The position numbers and the translations under genes were made by a program. A stretch of 26,231 bases of DNA from JABWAJ01 sp046153985 (GTDB lineage: Bacteria > Bacteroidota > Bacteroidia > Chitinophagales > Saprospiraceae), in NCBI GenBank assembly GCA_046153985.1, contig JBJXFD010000090.1, positions 1-26,231 of the forward strand. Direction: 5' to 3'. Under the pieces are notes generated by a model. That model did no database searches and was not told the origin of the DNA. It worked only from the letters and a program-made list of their open reading frames with translations. Numbering within the stretch: the first letter of the stretch is position 1; each line of letters starts with the position of its first letter. Of the stretch, positions 1 to 7,216 are shown piece after piece.

Positions 1-15
1 CCGTAAGGGTCAAAT

Positions 16-189
16 GTGAATAGCCCCCGATGCAATCGGGGGAAAAGTGGAAATGGTGATGTAACGGGCAACCCCGAATGGGGTTGAATATTGAATATCA
101 GGGCGTGACGTATTACATTCAACCCCAGTCGGGGTTGCCCGTTACAATTCCTTTATGACCTACCCCCGATTGCATCGGGGGCTATTCAC
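16..189. repeat. Nested palindromic intergenic element
   Basis: Two inverted repeats are nested. The outer arms (16-42 and 163-189) are a perfect 27-bp inverted repeat. The inner arms (61-89 and 117-145) match at 28 of 29 positions. Each arm is itself a hairpin: cccccgat-gca-atcggggg at 24-42, its counterpart at 163-181, caacccc-gaat-ggggttg at 69-86 and caacccc-agtc-ggggttg at 120-137. The structure could fold as one long stem or as four small hairpins. No coding sequence is evident. It resembles a REP cluster or a small non-autonomous element, and the class is unknown. A further small hairpin, aaccac-ttc-gtggtt, follows at 194-208. Confidence 0.85.
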
Positions 190-281
190 CTTCAACCACT
201 TCGTGGTTATTGTTCGCTAAGTTGACGACATTAGACTCGAAGTGACCCGGTCACTTTCGACACACATGCAGGGCGACCGCG

Positions 282-310
282 AGGGGCGCCCCCAGGTTTG
301 ATCAGTTCTA
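282..310 (+). repeat. Left terminal inverted repeat of the ISAs1 element
   Basis: This 29-bp repeat begins aggggcgcccccagg. It pairs with 1442-1470, with one mismatch at its eighth base (c here, a in the complement of the right end). Confidence 0.88.
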
Positions 311-345
311 AAAAAAACTGGTTCTTTGTTCTCAAAAGCGATAGC

Positions 346-1444
346 ATGCAATACAATTTGTTTGATTTTTTGCGAAGTATAAGCGATCCACGTCGTGGCC
401 AAGGTCAGCGATTCAGTCTTGAGGCAGTACTGGGTATAATTATAATGGCCATTTTGAGCGGAGCGACAGGTTTACGTGGCATTGAACGTTTTGCGAAAGT
501 GAATAAGTCGGATTTAGTAGATATTTTCGGCTTTAAACATGGAGTTCCGACATTTGGAACCTTTCGTAGCATCCTTTCAGCCCTTGACCCCCAAAAGTTG
601 GCAGCATCCTTTCAAGAATGGATGTCCACCTACGCGGGTATGGATGAAGTTTATGCCCTTGACGGCAAAGTAATGCGTTCAACGGTCGTCCACCCCAATG
701 ACGAATTGCATGATTTTGTCAATATTGTCAGCCTTTTTGGGCACAAGTCAGGACTTGTTCAGGCCTTCGAACCCTTTCATATTCAGGCAATGCGCGAGGA
801 TAATGCTTTGCGTCAACTTGTGGATAAACTCAACCTTACGGGTGTGACCTTCACCATGGATGCCGCTCATACCCAAAAAAACTTTTGCCTTGATTCGTAG
901 TATTAATTGTCACTTTTTATCACAAGTCAAACGTAATACGGCGTATTTATATGATGCTATCCGCTTATTTACGGCCCTGACAAAACCTTTTGCTACCTGC
1001 CAAACACTTGATACCTCAGCAGGCAGAGTCGAACACAGGCGCATTGAACTTTTTATTAACGATGCCCCTTTACCCAAAGGATGGCCTGATATTCAAAGAC
1101 TTATCAGAGTTACCCGCTGGGGGACCAGACAAGGAAAATATTATGAAAAAATTAGCCTTTACGTCACTTCAAACCCAATCAATTGCCCCAATAAAATCGC
1201 GAAAATGATTCGTCAACATTGGCATATCGAAAATGGATTACATTGGATCAAGGATGTTTTGCTCAGAGAAGATTCCATAACTATCAATCAGCACAATAGC
1301 GCAACCAATATAGGTATGCTAAATTCCCTGATCTTAAATGTGCTCCGAATGGCTGGCTTAAAACCTAATAAAGACACTTTCGCAAGATTTGCGAACAAAG
1401 TCAATGAACTAATCAAATTGTTTCAATATAACCCAATAAAATAG
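346..1444 (+). pseudogene. ISAs1-family transposase, frameshifted at an A7 tract
   Basis: DDE transposase of the ISAs1 family, which cuts and joins the IS ends. The first part (ATG at 346, MQYNLFDFLRS) runs to a stop at 898-900. The second part is in another frame and is open to 1444. The acidic residues expected of the family are present: D in ALDGK, D in TMDAAHTQK, and E in REDS in the second part. The join falls in seven A residues at 875-881. Dropping one A (+1 shift) or re-reading two (-2) fuses HTQK to TFALIRS and gives a protein of about 365 residues from this start, close to the usual length. It could be a decayed gene, an assembly error or a gene expressed by slippage. The TAG stop is the first three bases of the right inverted repeat. 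A TTG at 298, inside the left repeat, is a less likely start. Confidence 0.85.
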
Positions 1445-1470
1445 AACTGATCAAACCTGGGGTCGCCCCT
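1442..1470 (-). repeat. Right terminal inverted repeat of the ISAs1 element
   Basis: This 29-bp repeat ends ggggtcgcccct and is the inverse of 282-310 with one mismatch. It contains the transposase stop codon. At its outer edge it also supplies two bases of the stop codon of the convergent cation-efflux gene. Confidence 0.88.
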
Positions 1471-2443
1471 ACGGGCTGTGCTTCTTATCGGCCATAATAT
1501 TATCCAAATTCCACGAAATATGGTGTGAAAAAGGCGCTGCCCTGACCGTGCAATCCGTTTTTTTGCAAATACTACAGGACACAGGTGGTTCACAGGGATC
1601 GACATGGACGAACAACTCGACCGGCAAATCATTTTTCTCCACGACTAAGTTTTCAAACGCTTTGACTTCGGCGTGCGAATCCCGGGTGCTGAAATACCAG
1701 GGCACGGTAATGTGGCAATCAATGTGCAGGGTAGCCCCGTATTTGATGACCCGGAAGTTATGGACGTCTATCCAGTTGGGGCGGCGGTGTTGGTCCAGCA
1801 CCTGAACCAATTGTGTAATAAGTTGATAATCTGCTTCGTCCATGATGCCGGCAACCGATTTTCGCATCAGCGAAAAGCCCGTGTACAAAATGACCAAACC
1901 GAAAATTGCAGCAACCACACTGTCTAAAACCGGAATGTTTGTAAACGCTACAATCAGCAAGCCAACCACCAATCCCAGCGAAGACCAGGCATCTGATTTG
2001 AGGTGTTTGCCACTGGCAATGAGTGTCAGCGAACTGGCTAACCGGCCCCTGCGTTCCAGCAAATGCCCCATCACATAATTGATCACACCGCTGAACACGG
2101 TCAGGTAAAGCCCCAGGTCTAAGTGCTGGATACTTTGGGGATAAAGCAGGTTGTAACCGGCTTTGATCACGATGCCAATGCCCGCAAGAAAAATCAGGCC
2201 GCCTTCGAATCCGGCAGAAAGGAACTCGATTTTGCCGTGTCCGTAGGGGTGATTGCTGTCTCTGGGCTTCGCCGCCAGCCCAAGGCTGTAAAACGCAAAG
2301 ACCCCGGCGGCAATGTTGATGATGCTTTCGGAGGCATCCGAGAGAATGGCGTTGGAGTTTGTCATCCACCAGGCCGTGAACTTGACGGCCATCAGCAAAG
2401 TGCCAATGCAAAGCGTAATCAATTGTAATGACCGGTGCGACAT
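1469..2443 (-). CDS. Cation diffusion facilitator family transporter
   Basis: Inner-membrane divalent metal/proton antiporter of the CDF family, 324 residues. The N-terminal half has the expected membrane helices. The second carries the family's metal-site pattern (SNAILSDASES), with a matching acidic/His site in a later helix (SGKHLKSDAWSS). The C-terminal cytoplasmic domain (about 205-290) holds HIDCHITVPW and FVHVDPCEPP, typical of the CDF dimerisation domain. A Cys-rich tail follows, with CEPPVSCSICKKTDC, a possible extra metal site. ATG at 2443 is preferred over TTG at 2461. The final codons run into the IS: the TAG stop uses one host base (1471) and two IS bases (1469-1470), so the native C-terminus has probably been trimmed or replaced. 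The metal cannot be told from sequence; Zn, Fe, Co and Mn are all possible. Confidence 0.9.
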   Translation of the reverse strand: MSHRSLQLITLCIGTLLMAVKFTAWWMTNSNAILSDASESIINIAAGVFAFYSLGLAAKPRDSNHPYGHGKIEFLSAGFEGGLIFLAGIGIVIKAGYNLLYPQSIQHLDLGLYLTVFSGVINYVMGHLLERRGRLASSLTLIASGKHLKSDAWSSLGLVVGLLIVAFTNIPVLDSVVAAIFGLVILYTGFSLMRKSVAGIMDEADYQLITQLVQVLDQHRRPNWIDVHNFRVIKYGATLHIDCHITVPWYFSTRDSHAEVKAFENLVVEKNDLPVELFVHVDPCEPPVSCSICKKTDCTVRAAPFSHHISWNLDNIMADKKHSP

Positions 2444-2606
2444 CCTATAAATTTTGTGCAAAGCAAGGTGAAAAATCCCGTTTCAGCATACTATTTTTCC
2501 CGCTCAACGGCTTTTCTGCTCCTTTCCTCCGCTTTTCACCGTAATCTTGCTGCATGCGTTGTTTATAGAGCGTGTACACAATTCTGTAAATACAACCTGA
2601 ACCATT

Positions 2607-3149
2607 ATGCGTTTTCTAATTGTCGTTATTTTTTGCAGCCTTCAACTTTCCGGGCTCACTCAGTCCCGTTACAAAATATCGGAAGGTACGGTTTATTTCA
2701 AATCAGATGCTCCCCTGGAGTTCATCGAAGCGGAATCCCCTGAAATTAAAGGCATCATAGACGTCGAAAACCGGACATTTGCGTTCAGCATCCCGATGAA
2801 TTCATTTAAAGGATTCAACAGCGCTTTACAACGCGAACACTTTAACGAAAACTATTTAGAAAGCGTCAAATTTCCGAGTGGCACTTTTTCAGGCAAAATC
2901 ATCGAGCAAACTGATTTTTCAAAAGATGGAGAATATACCGTACGCGCCAAAGGTAAATTATCTATTCATGGCGTTGAGCAGGAACGCATCATTAAAAGTA
3001 CCGTCAAAGTAAGCGAAGGGAAAGTTTACATCACTTCCAAATTTACGGTCTTGCTGAAAGAACACGATATTGACATACCAAGGATTGTTTTCCAGAAGAT
3101 TGCAGAAGAGATCGAGGTGAAAATATCCGCAACATTGACCAAAGCCTAA
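2607..3149 (+). CDS. YceI-like secreted lipid-binding-fold protein
   Basis: A 180-residue protein with an N-terminal signal peptide (MRFLIVVIFCSLQLSGLTQS), so it is probably periplasmic. The rest fits the YceI family: beta-rich, with SFKGFNSALQREHFNENYLE (the usual helix after the 'm-s-f' strand), FPSGTFSGK and GKLSIHGVEQE. YceI proteins form an eight-stranded barrel that can hold an isoprenoid or other amphipathic molecule; the ligand here is unknown. The TAA is followed after 7 bases by the ATG of the propeller histidine kinase, so the two are probably co-transcribed. That pairing suggests the protein is linked to the envelope signal the kinase detects, which is inference. No clear TAnnTTTG promoter was found upstream. 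Confidence 0.82.
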   Translation: MRFLIVVIFCSLQLSGLTQSRYKISEGTVYFKSDAPLEFIEAESPEIKGIIDVENRTFAFSIPMNSFKGFNSALQREHFNENYLESVKFPSGTFSGKIIEQTDFSKDGEYTVRAKGKLSIHGVEQERIIKSTVKVSEGKVYITSKFTVLLKEHDIDIPRIVFQKIAEEIEVKISATLTKA

Positions 3150-3156
3150 GAATCTA

Positions 3157-6087
3157 ATGAAGCTTCGCCTTTACATTTGGGTTCCGCTTATTGCGATCCT
3201 TTCGACTATGCTGCAAACAGGCTGGTCGCAGGAACCGTTTTTCCGGCGGCATCTGCTTGGCGAGGCTTTGGAAAACGCTAAAGTAACGCTGGTCTACGAA
3301 GCATCGGACGGCTTTTTGTGGTTTGGATCCAACCGGGGGCTTTTGCAATACGATGGCATCGAATTTACGACATTCACAGCGCCCGATTTGCCAGTAAACA
3401 ACCAACAGGTAACGGCCATTTTTTTCGACAGCAAGCGCAGACTTTGGGTTGGATACGAAGATGGGTCTATCTTTTATTTAAATAACTACCGCCGATTACA
3501 GCGCTGGCAACCGGAAGAAGGCCACCCGGCAAGTCCAATCAAAGGCATTGCAGAAGATCGCAATGGGGTGTTGTGGATCGCCACCTACGGAGAAGGAATT
3601 TATTACCACGACAACAATCGCTTATACAATATAGACACCGAAGATGGTTTGGCAAGCAACGATATTTATGTGCTTTCGCCTGACAAACAGGGGCGTATGT
3701 GGGTGGGAACCGACAATGGCATCAGCATTTGCACCCTGAACCAGGGCAAAAAACAGGTGGAGCAACTTTCTAAAGCCGACGGACTGCCCGATGAAATCGT
3801 GCGGGAAATTGTCCACGATGCTGCGGGAAACTGCTGGATTGGCATGAACGACAACGGTTTTTGTTACTACAATACCCAAAAACAAACCTTTTCTTATCCG
3901 GCGCCAAATAGGGATATCGGGGTGATTAATGGCATGACGCTTTTTGAGAACCGCGACCTGTGGATTGCCACTGAAGGAAATGGCCTGTGGCGCTACGCCT
4001 TTGCCGACAAGCGGTTGGAAAAAATTTCAGAAAACGGGAAAAAGCTCCGGAACGCTAAAATTTACGACCTGCACCGGGACATTGAAGGCAACCTCTGGGT
4101 GCTGAACAATATCGAAGGAGTCTGCTCGGCCAATCGCAGGTTCGAATACCTGACCGCGCCTTTCGACAATATCCAGGCTTTGCTCATGGATCATAAAAAG
4201 CGGTTATGGGCAGGAACAGAAAACGGACTTTATGTGCGCGAAAACAACTTGCCTGCTCAGTTTATTCGGGTGCCCTCACTGCCGGAAAAAGCCAACGTCG
4301 TTTCCCTATATGAAGACATTTACCACAATATCTGGATTGGCACTTACGACGAAGGCGCCTATTGTTATAACCCGGTAAGCCACAAAATCCGGCACATCAA
4401 CGAAAAAGGGGGCTTGACGACCAATAGTGTGATCTCTATTTCCGGCCTTGGAAACCGGCTCTGGCTGGCAACTTTTGGAGGCGTAACGGCCCTGACTTTG
4501 GAAGGTAATCCTTTCGAAGGTGGCCATATCACTTTTCAAAACCTCAATAATGAGAGTGGCCTTGGGTCCAATTTTATCTACAAATCCTTTGTTGACAGCA
4601 AAGGACGTACCTGGTTCGGCTCTGACGGCAAAGGCATCAGCGTTTTGGAAAACGGCAAAATCACCAACTATACCCACGCCGGGGACGTCCGGCTGGGCTC
4701 GGTGTACTCGATTGCAGAAGACGACCGCGGCCATGTTTGGATGAGTACGGACAAGCAAGGTATTTTTGAGTTTGACGGAAAAAAATTCACGCGCCTGAGT
4801 GTGAAAGAAGGCCTGCGGAAAATGATTATTATGGGATTGGCCGCCAACCAACGGGGCGATTTGATCTTAACCCACGATGCGGGGATAGACATTTTGGATC
4901 CGGTGACCAAACACCTGATTTATTACGACGATGAAGTGGGGATTTCCAAGACGGAACCCAACCTGAATGCTTTTTGCGCCGATGCAGAACACAATATCTG
5001 GATGGGCTTTGGCAATCAGATCATCAAGTATTGCGCGCTTGAAGATACCCTTGCCATTCACCCCCGCACCTTGCTGAAAAACGTTTCTATTTTTTTGGAA
5101 CCGGTAGATTTTGATGCGGAACCTCAGTTTTTACACGATCAAAACAACCTTATTTTTGAATACACGGGCTTGTGGTACACCGATCCCGAGGCAGTGCGTT
5201 ATCGCTACAAGCTGGAGGGGCATAACCAGGATTGGATTGAATCCGCCGACCTTCGGGCCGTTTTTCCCAATCTGCCGCCGGGAGACTACACATTTCTGGT
5301 GGCTTCTTCTGAAAATGCCGCTTTTGATGACGAACCTGTAGTTAGATATGCATTTACCATCCTCCGGCCTTTCTGGATGCGCTGGTGGTTTATTTTGCTG
5401 GTGATAATCAACGGCTCAGTAATTGCCCGTTACTTTCTTCAATTGCGCGATAAGCGTTTGCAACAAGCGGCGTTACTAAAAAAAGAGAAAATTGAAAGCC
5501 AGTATGAAGCGTTGAAAAGCCAGATTAATCCGCACTTTTTGTTCAACAGTTTCAATACCCTGATCACCATCATAGAAGAAAACCCAGGGTTAGCCGTGGA
5601 ATACGTCGAAACCCTGTCCGATTATTACCGAAGCATCCTGCAATACCGCGAAAAGGAAGTCATCCCGCTGGAGGAGGAACTTGAATTGGTACGGAACTTC
5701 GTTTTTTTGCTAAAGAAACGCTACGGCGATAATTTTAACCTCCGTATTGAATGCGATTCGGGCGCAAAACAGTCCATTCTACTGCCGCCGCTGACCCTGC
5801 AAATGCTGGTAGAAAACGCCGTTAAACACAATGTCATCAGCAAAGGGAAAAAATTAGAAGTAGCCATTTCGGTCAGCCCGGATGGCCGCTACTTAGTGGT
5901 CTCCAATAACCTGCAACGCAAGATGACCGCAGAGAAATCAACCGGCTTCGGATTGCAGAGCATTGCCCGGCGCTACGAATTACTCACAGACAGCAAAATT
6001 ATTATTGAAGAAACAGCGGATACCTTTCGGGTGCGCATTCCGCTGATAAAAAATGGAAAAGATGAAAGTGCTAATCATAGAAGATGA
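3157..6087 (+). CDS. LytS-type sensor histidine kinase with two-component regulator propellers
   Basis: A 976-residue membrane sensor. A signal peptide (1-25) precedes about 14 propeller repeats of the form D-x-x-G-x-x-W-x-G-T-x-x-G (for example NGVLWIATYGEGIYYHDN), enough for two seven-bladed propellers. A Y_Y_Y domain follows at about 655-735 (FEYTGLWYTDPEAVRYRYK), then a transmembrane helix near 742-764, then a LytS-type kinase. The phosphoacceptor region is QINPHFLFNSFNTL with His793. The ATP-binding N box is LVENAVKHN with Asn887, and GFGLQSIARRYELL is the G box. The propellers should sit in the periplasm. It has no fused receiver or AraC domain, unlike the hybrid SusR/BT-type sensors. 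Its partner is the overlapping LytTR regulator. Confidence 0.94.
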   Translation: MKLRLYIWVPLIAILSTMLQTGWSQEPFFRRHLLGEALENAKVTLVYEASDGFLWFGSNRGLLQYDGIEFTTFTAPDLPVNNQQVTAIFFDSKRRLWVGYEDGSIFYLNNYRRLQRWQPEEGHPASPIKGIAEDRNGVLWIATYGEGIYYHDNNRLYNIDTEDGLASNDIYVLSPDKQGRMWVGTDNGISICTLNQGKKQVEQLSKADGLPDEIVREIVHDAAGNCWIGMNDNGFCYYNTQKQTFSYPAPNRDIGVINGMTLFENRDLWIATEGNGLWRYAFADKRLEKISENGKKLRNAKIYDLHRDIEGNLWVLNNIEGVCSANRRFEYLTAPFDNIQALLMDHKKRLWAGTENGLYVRENNLPAQFIRVPSLPEKANVVSLYEDIYHNIWIGTYDEGAYCYNPVSHKIRHINEKGGLTTNSVISISGLGNRLWLATFGGVTALTLEGNPFEGGHITFQNLNNESGLGSNFIYKSFVDSKGRTWFGSDGKGISVLENGKITNYTHAGDVRLGSVYSIAEDDRGHVWMSTDKQGIFEFDGKKFTRLSVKEGLRKMIIMGLAANQRGDLILTHDAGIDILDPVTKHLIYYDDEVGISKTEPNLNAFCADAEHNIWMGFGNQIIKYCALEDTLAIHPRTLLKNVSIFLEPVDFDAEPQFLHDQNNLIFEYTGLWYTDPEAVRYRYKLEGHNQDWIESADLRAVFPNLPPGDYTFLVASSENAAFDDEPVVRYAFTILRPFWMRWWFILLVIINGSVIARYFLQLRDKRLQQAALLKKEKIESQYEALKSQINPHFLFNSFNTLITIIEENPGLAVEYVETLSDYYRSILQYREKEVIPLEEELELVRNFVFLLKKRYGDNFNLRIECDSGAKQSILLPPLTLQMLVENAVKHNVISKGKKLEVAISVSPDGRYLVVSNNLQRKMTAEKSTGFGLQSIARRYELLTDSKIIIEETADTFRVRIPLIKNGKDESANHRR

Positions 6088-6814
6088 AGAAGCAGCTGCT
6101 CGCCGCCTGCACAAACTGATCCGGGAAATAGACCCCTCGATGGACATCGTTGCAGAATTGGACAGCATCGAATCCACCCTTACCTGGTTGAATAACCATG
6201 GGTTACCCGATCTGATTTTTTTAGACATACACTTAGCCGATGGCTCCAGTTTTGAAATTTTCAACCACGTCAAAATCGAAAAGCCGGTCATTTTTACGAC
6301 CGCTTACGACCAATACGCCCTGCAAGCCTTTCAAGTGAATGCGCTCGACTACCTGCTCAAGCCCATCAAGCGGCAGGAACTGGAACACGCCATCGAAAAA
6401 TACCGCAAGTGGCAGGGCGAATGGCGCACCGACTACAAAGAATTGACCAAATTGCTGCAAAAAGATATCGCTTCAAAGCGCTTTTTGATCAAGCTGGGGC
6501 AGACCATCCGCGTGGTGGACCTGCAGGATGCCGCCTATTTCTACACGGAGAGCAAAATTACCTTTTTGGTCTCCAAAGACGGCAAGCGCTACCCATTGGA
6601 CATCTCGCTCGAAAAAGTGGAGGAAATGGCCGACCCACAAACTTTTTTCCGCATCAACCGCCAGTTCATCGTCAACATCAACGCCATCAAGGAGATGTAC
6701 GCCTATTCCAAATCTCGTGTGAAATTGGAATTGATTCCGCGTTGCGATTTGGATACGGTGGTGAGCACGGAACGCTCGCCGGTTTTTAAGAAGTGGTTGA
6801 CGGGGGAGGAGTAG
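6053..6814 (+). CDS. LytTR-family response regulator
   Basis: A 253-residue response regulator. The receiver domain (4-125) has the acidic pair in IIEDE, the phosphoacceptor Asp58 in FLDIHLADG, the Thr in FTTAYD and Lys103 in LLKPIKR. A LytTR DNA-binding domain occupies about 150-250 (YFYTESKITFLVSKDG, FFRINRQFIVNINAI). It should be phosphorylated by the upstream LytS-type kinase and act as a transcription factor; its targets are unknown. The gene overlaps the kinase by 35 bases, which suggests translational coupling. A second Met at 6062 (MKVLIIEDE) matches the usual family N-terminus and is an equally good start. Confidence 0.94.
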   Translation: MEKMKVLIIEDEEAAARRLHKLIREIDPSMDIVAELDSIESTLTWLNNHGLPDLIFLDIHLADGSSFEIFNHVKIEKPVIFTTAYDQYALQAFQVNALDYLLKPIKRQELEHAIEKYRKWQGEWRTDYKELTKLLQKDIASKRFLIKLGQTIRVVDLQDAAYFYTESKITFLVSKDGKRYPLDISLEKVEEMADPQTFFRINRQFIVNINAIKEMYAYSKSRVKLELIPRCDLDTVVSTERSPVFKKWLTGEE

Positions 6815-6821
6815 GGCTGTA

Positions 6822-6842
6822 CCGCCGAACGCTGTTCGGTGG
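6822..6842 (+). terminator. Hairpin after the YceI-kinase-regulator operon
   Basis: Stem ccgccgaac with loop gct and gttcggtgg: nine pairs, one of them a G-T pair. It begins 8 bases after the regulator stop. No T-run follows, so it may be a REP-like hairpin rather than a classical terminator. Confidence 0.5.
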
Positions 6843-6979
6843 AGTGGAAACATGAGCTGAGGCATTATTTATGGAACGGAGCAGCCATTATCTTAGCCAT
6901 TTTTTACTCATTCAATATTTTCTGATTTTTATTTTTAAAAACCAAAGAAAAAATCTTTTAGGCGGGAAGGTATTGTTTC

Positions 6980-7042
6980 GGTGCGCTGCACCTGTATTCC
7001 ATTTACCCTCAAATTTCTACAATTATTTTGGTGCGCTGCACC
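6980..7042. repeat. Two copies of a ggtgc-gct-gcacc hairpin
   Basis: Identical 13-base hairpins at 6980-6992 and 7030-7042, each preceded by a T-rich stretch (tgtttc, tatttt). They share the gct loop with the hairpin at 6822-6842. Confidence 0.7.
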
Positions 7043-7052
7043 CCGTTCTCAC

Positions 7053-7067
7053 TCCCGTTATACGGGA
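7053..7067. repeat. CCCG-hairpin dispersed repeat, copy 1
   Basis: tcccgt-tat-acggga, followed by ctagttgtg. Related copies lie at 8833-8847 and 20649-20662, each followed by a similar c(a/t)(a/g)gtt(t/g)tg. Confidence 0.6.
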
Positions 7068-7107
7068 CTAGTTGTGCGGGACAGGTACTACGTTAGAGAA
7101 TACAACA

Positions 7108-7152
7108 TGGTTGGATTTGTAGTATGCCCATAGTAACCCACAAATCCAACCA
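7108..7152 (-). terminator. 13-bp stem downstream of the M28 peptidase gene
   Basis: The arm at 7108-7120 pairs perfectly with 7140-7152 around a 19-base loop. It lies about 65 bases past the stop of the minus-strand peptidase gene and could end that transcript. The downstream T-run is weak. Confidence 0.4.
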
Positions 7153-7216
7153 ATCGTTTACCGAAAATATGATCCAACCACAAATTACCAATAACCAATA
7201 CCCCAATAACCAATCC

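Larger units (their letters stand above)
282..1470 (+). mobile_element. ISAs1-family insertion sequence, about 1.19 kb
   Basis: The element is bounded by 29-bp terminal inverted repeats (282-310 and 1442-1470) that match at 28 of 29 positions. It carries a single transposase gene interrupted by a frameshift. The transposase is of ISAs1 type by its segments LDGKVMRST, TMDAAHTQK and REDS. No clear target-site duplication is visible: the 8 bases before 282 are cgaccgcg and those after 1470 are acgggctg. The sequence at 270-278, just outside the left end, resembles the IS tip and may be a remnant of an earlier end. The right end lies against the 3' end of the cation-efflux gene and supplies two bases of its stop codon. 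Confidence 0.88.
6843..7216. other. Gene-free intergenic stretch with short hairpins
   Basis: No convincing gene was found between the response regulator and the end of the M28 peptidase. The stretch holds two copies of ggtgc-gct-gcacc (6980-6992 and 7030-7042), each after a T-rich run and 50 bases apart. It also holds a hairpin, tcccgt-tat-acggga (7053-7067), and a 13-bp stem tggttggatttgt (7108-7120) pairing with 7140-7152. A 66-codon open frame at 6871-7071 runs through these repeats and is not supported. Confidence 0.7.

Noticed and set aside
217..402. 61-codon minus-strand frame across the IS left end
   Set aside because: It crosses the IS boundary and the terminal repeat and has no coding character.
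875..881. Programmed -1 frameshift in the IS transposase
   Set aside because: The second half is in the +1/-2 frame relative to the first, so a -1 slip at the A7 tract does not restore it.
1758..2411. 217-codon minus-strand frame inside the cation-efflux gene
   Set aside because: It overlaps the CDF protein in another frame, whose membrane helices and metal motifs are clear, and has no recognised domain.
6871..7071. 66-codon open frame after the response regulator
   Set aside because: It runs through hairpin repeats, shows no family resemblance and has no promoter or start support.
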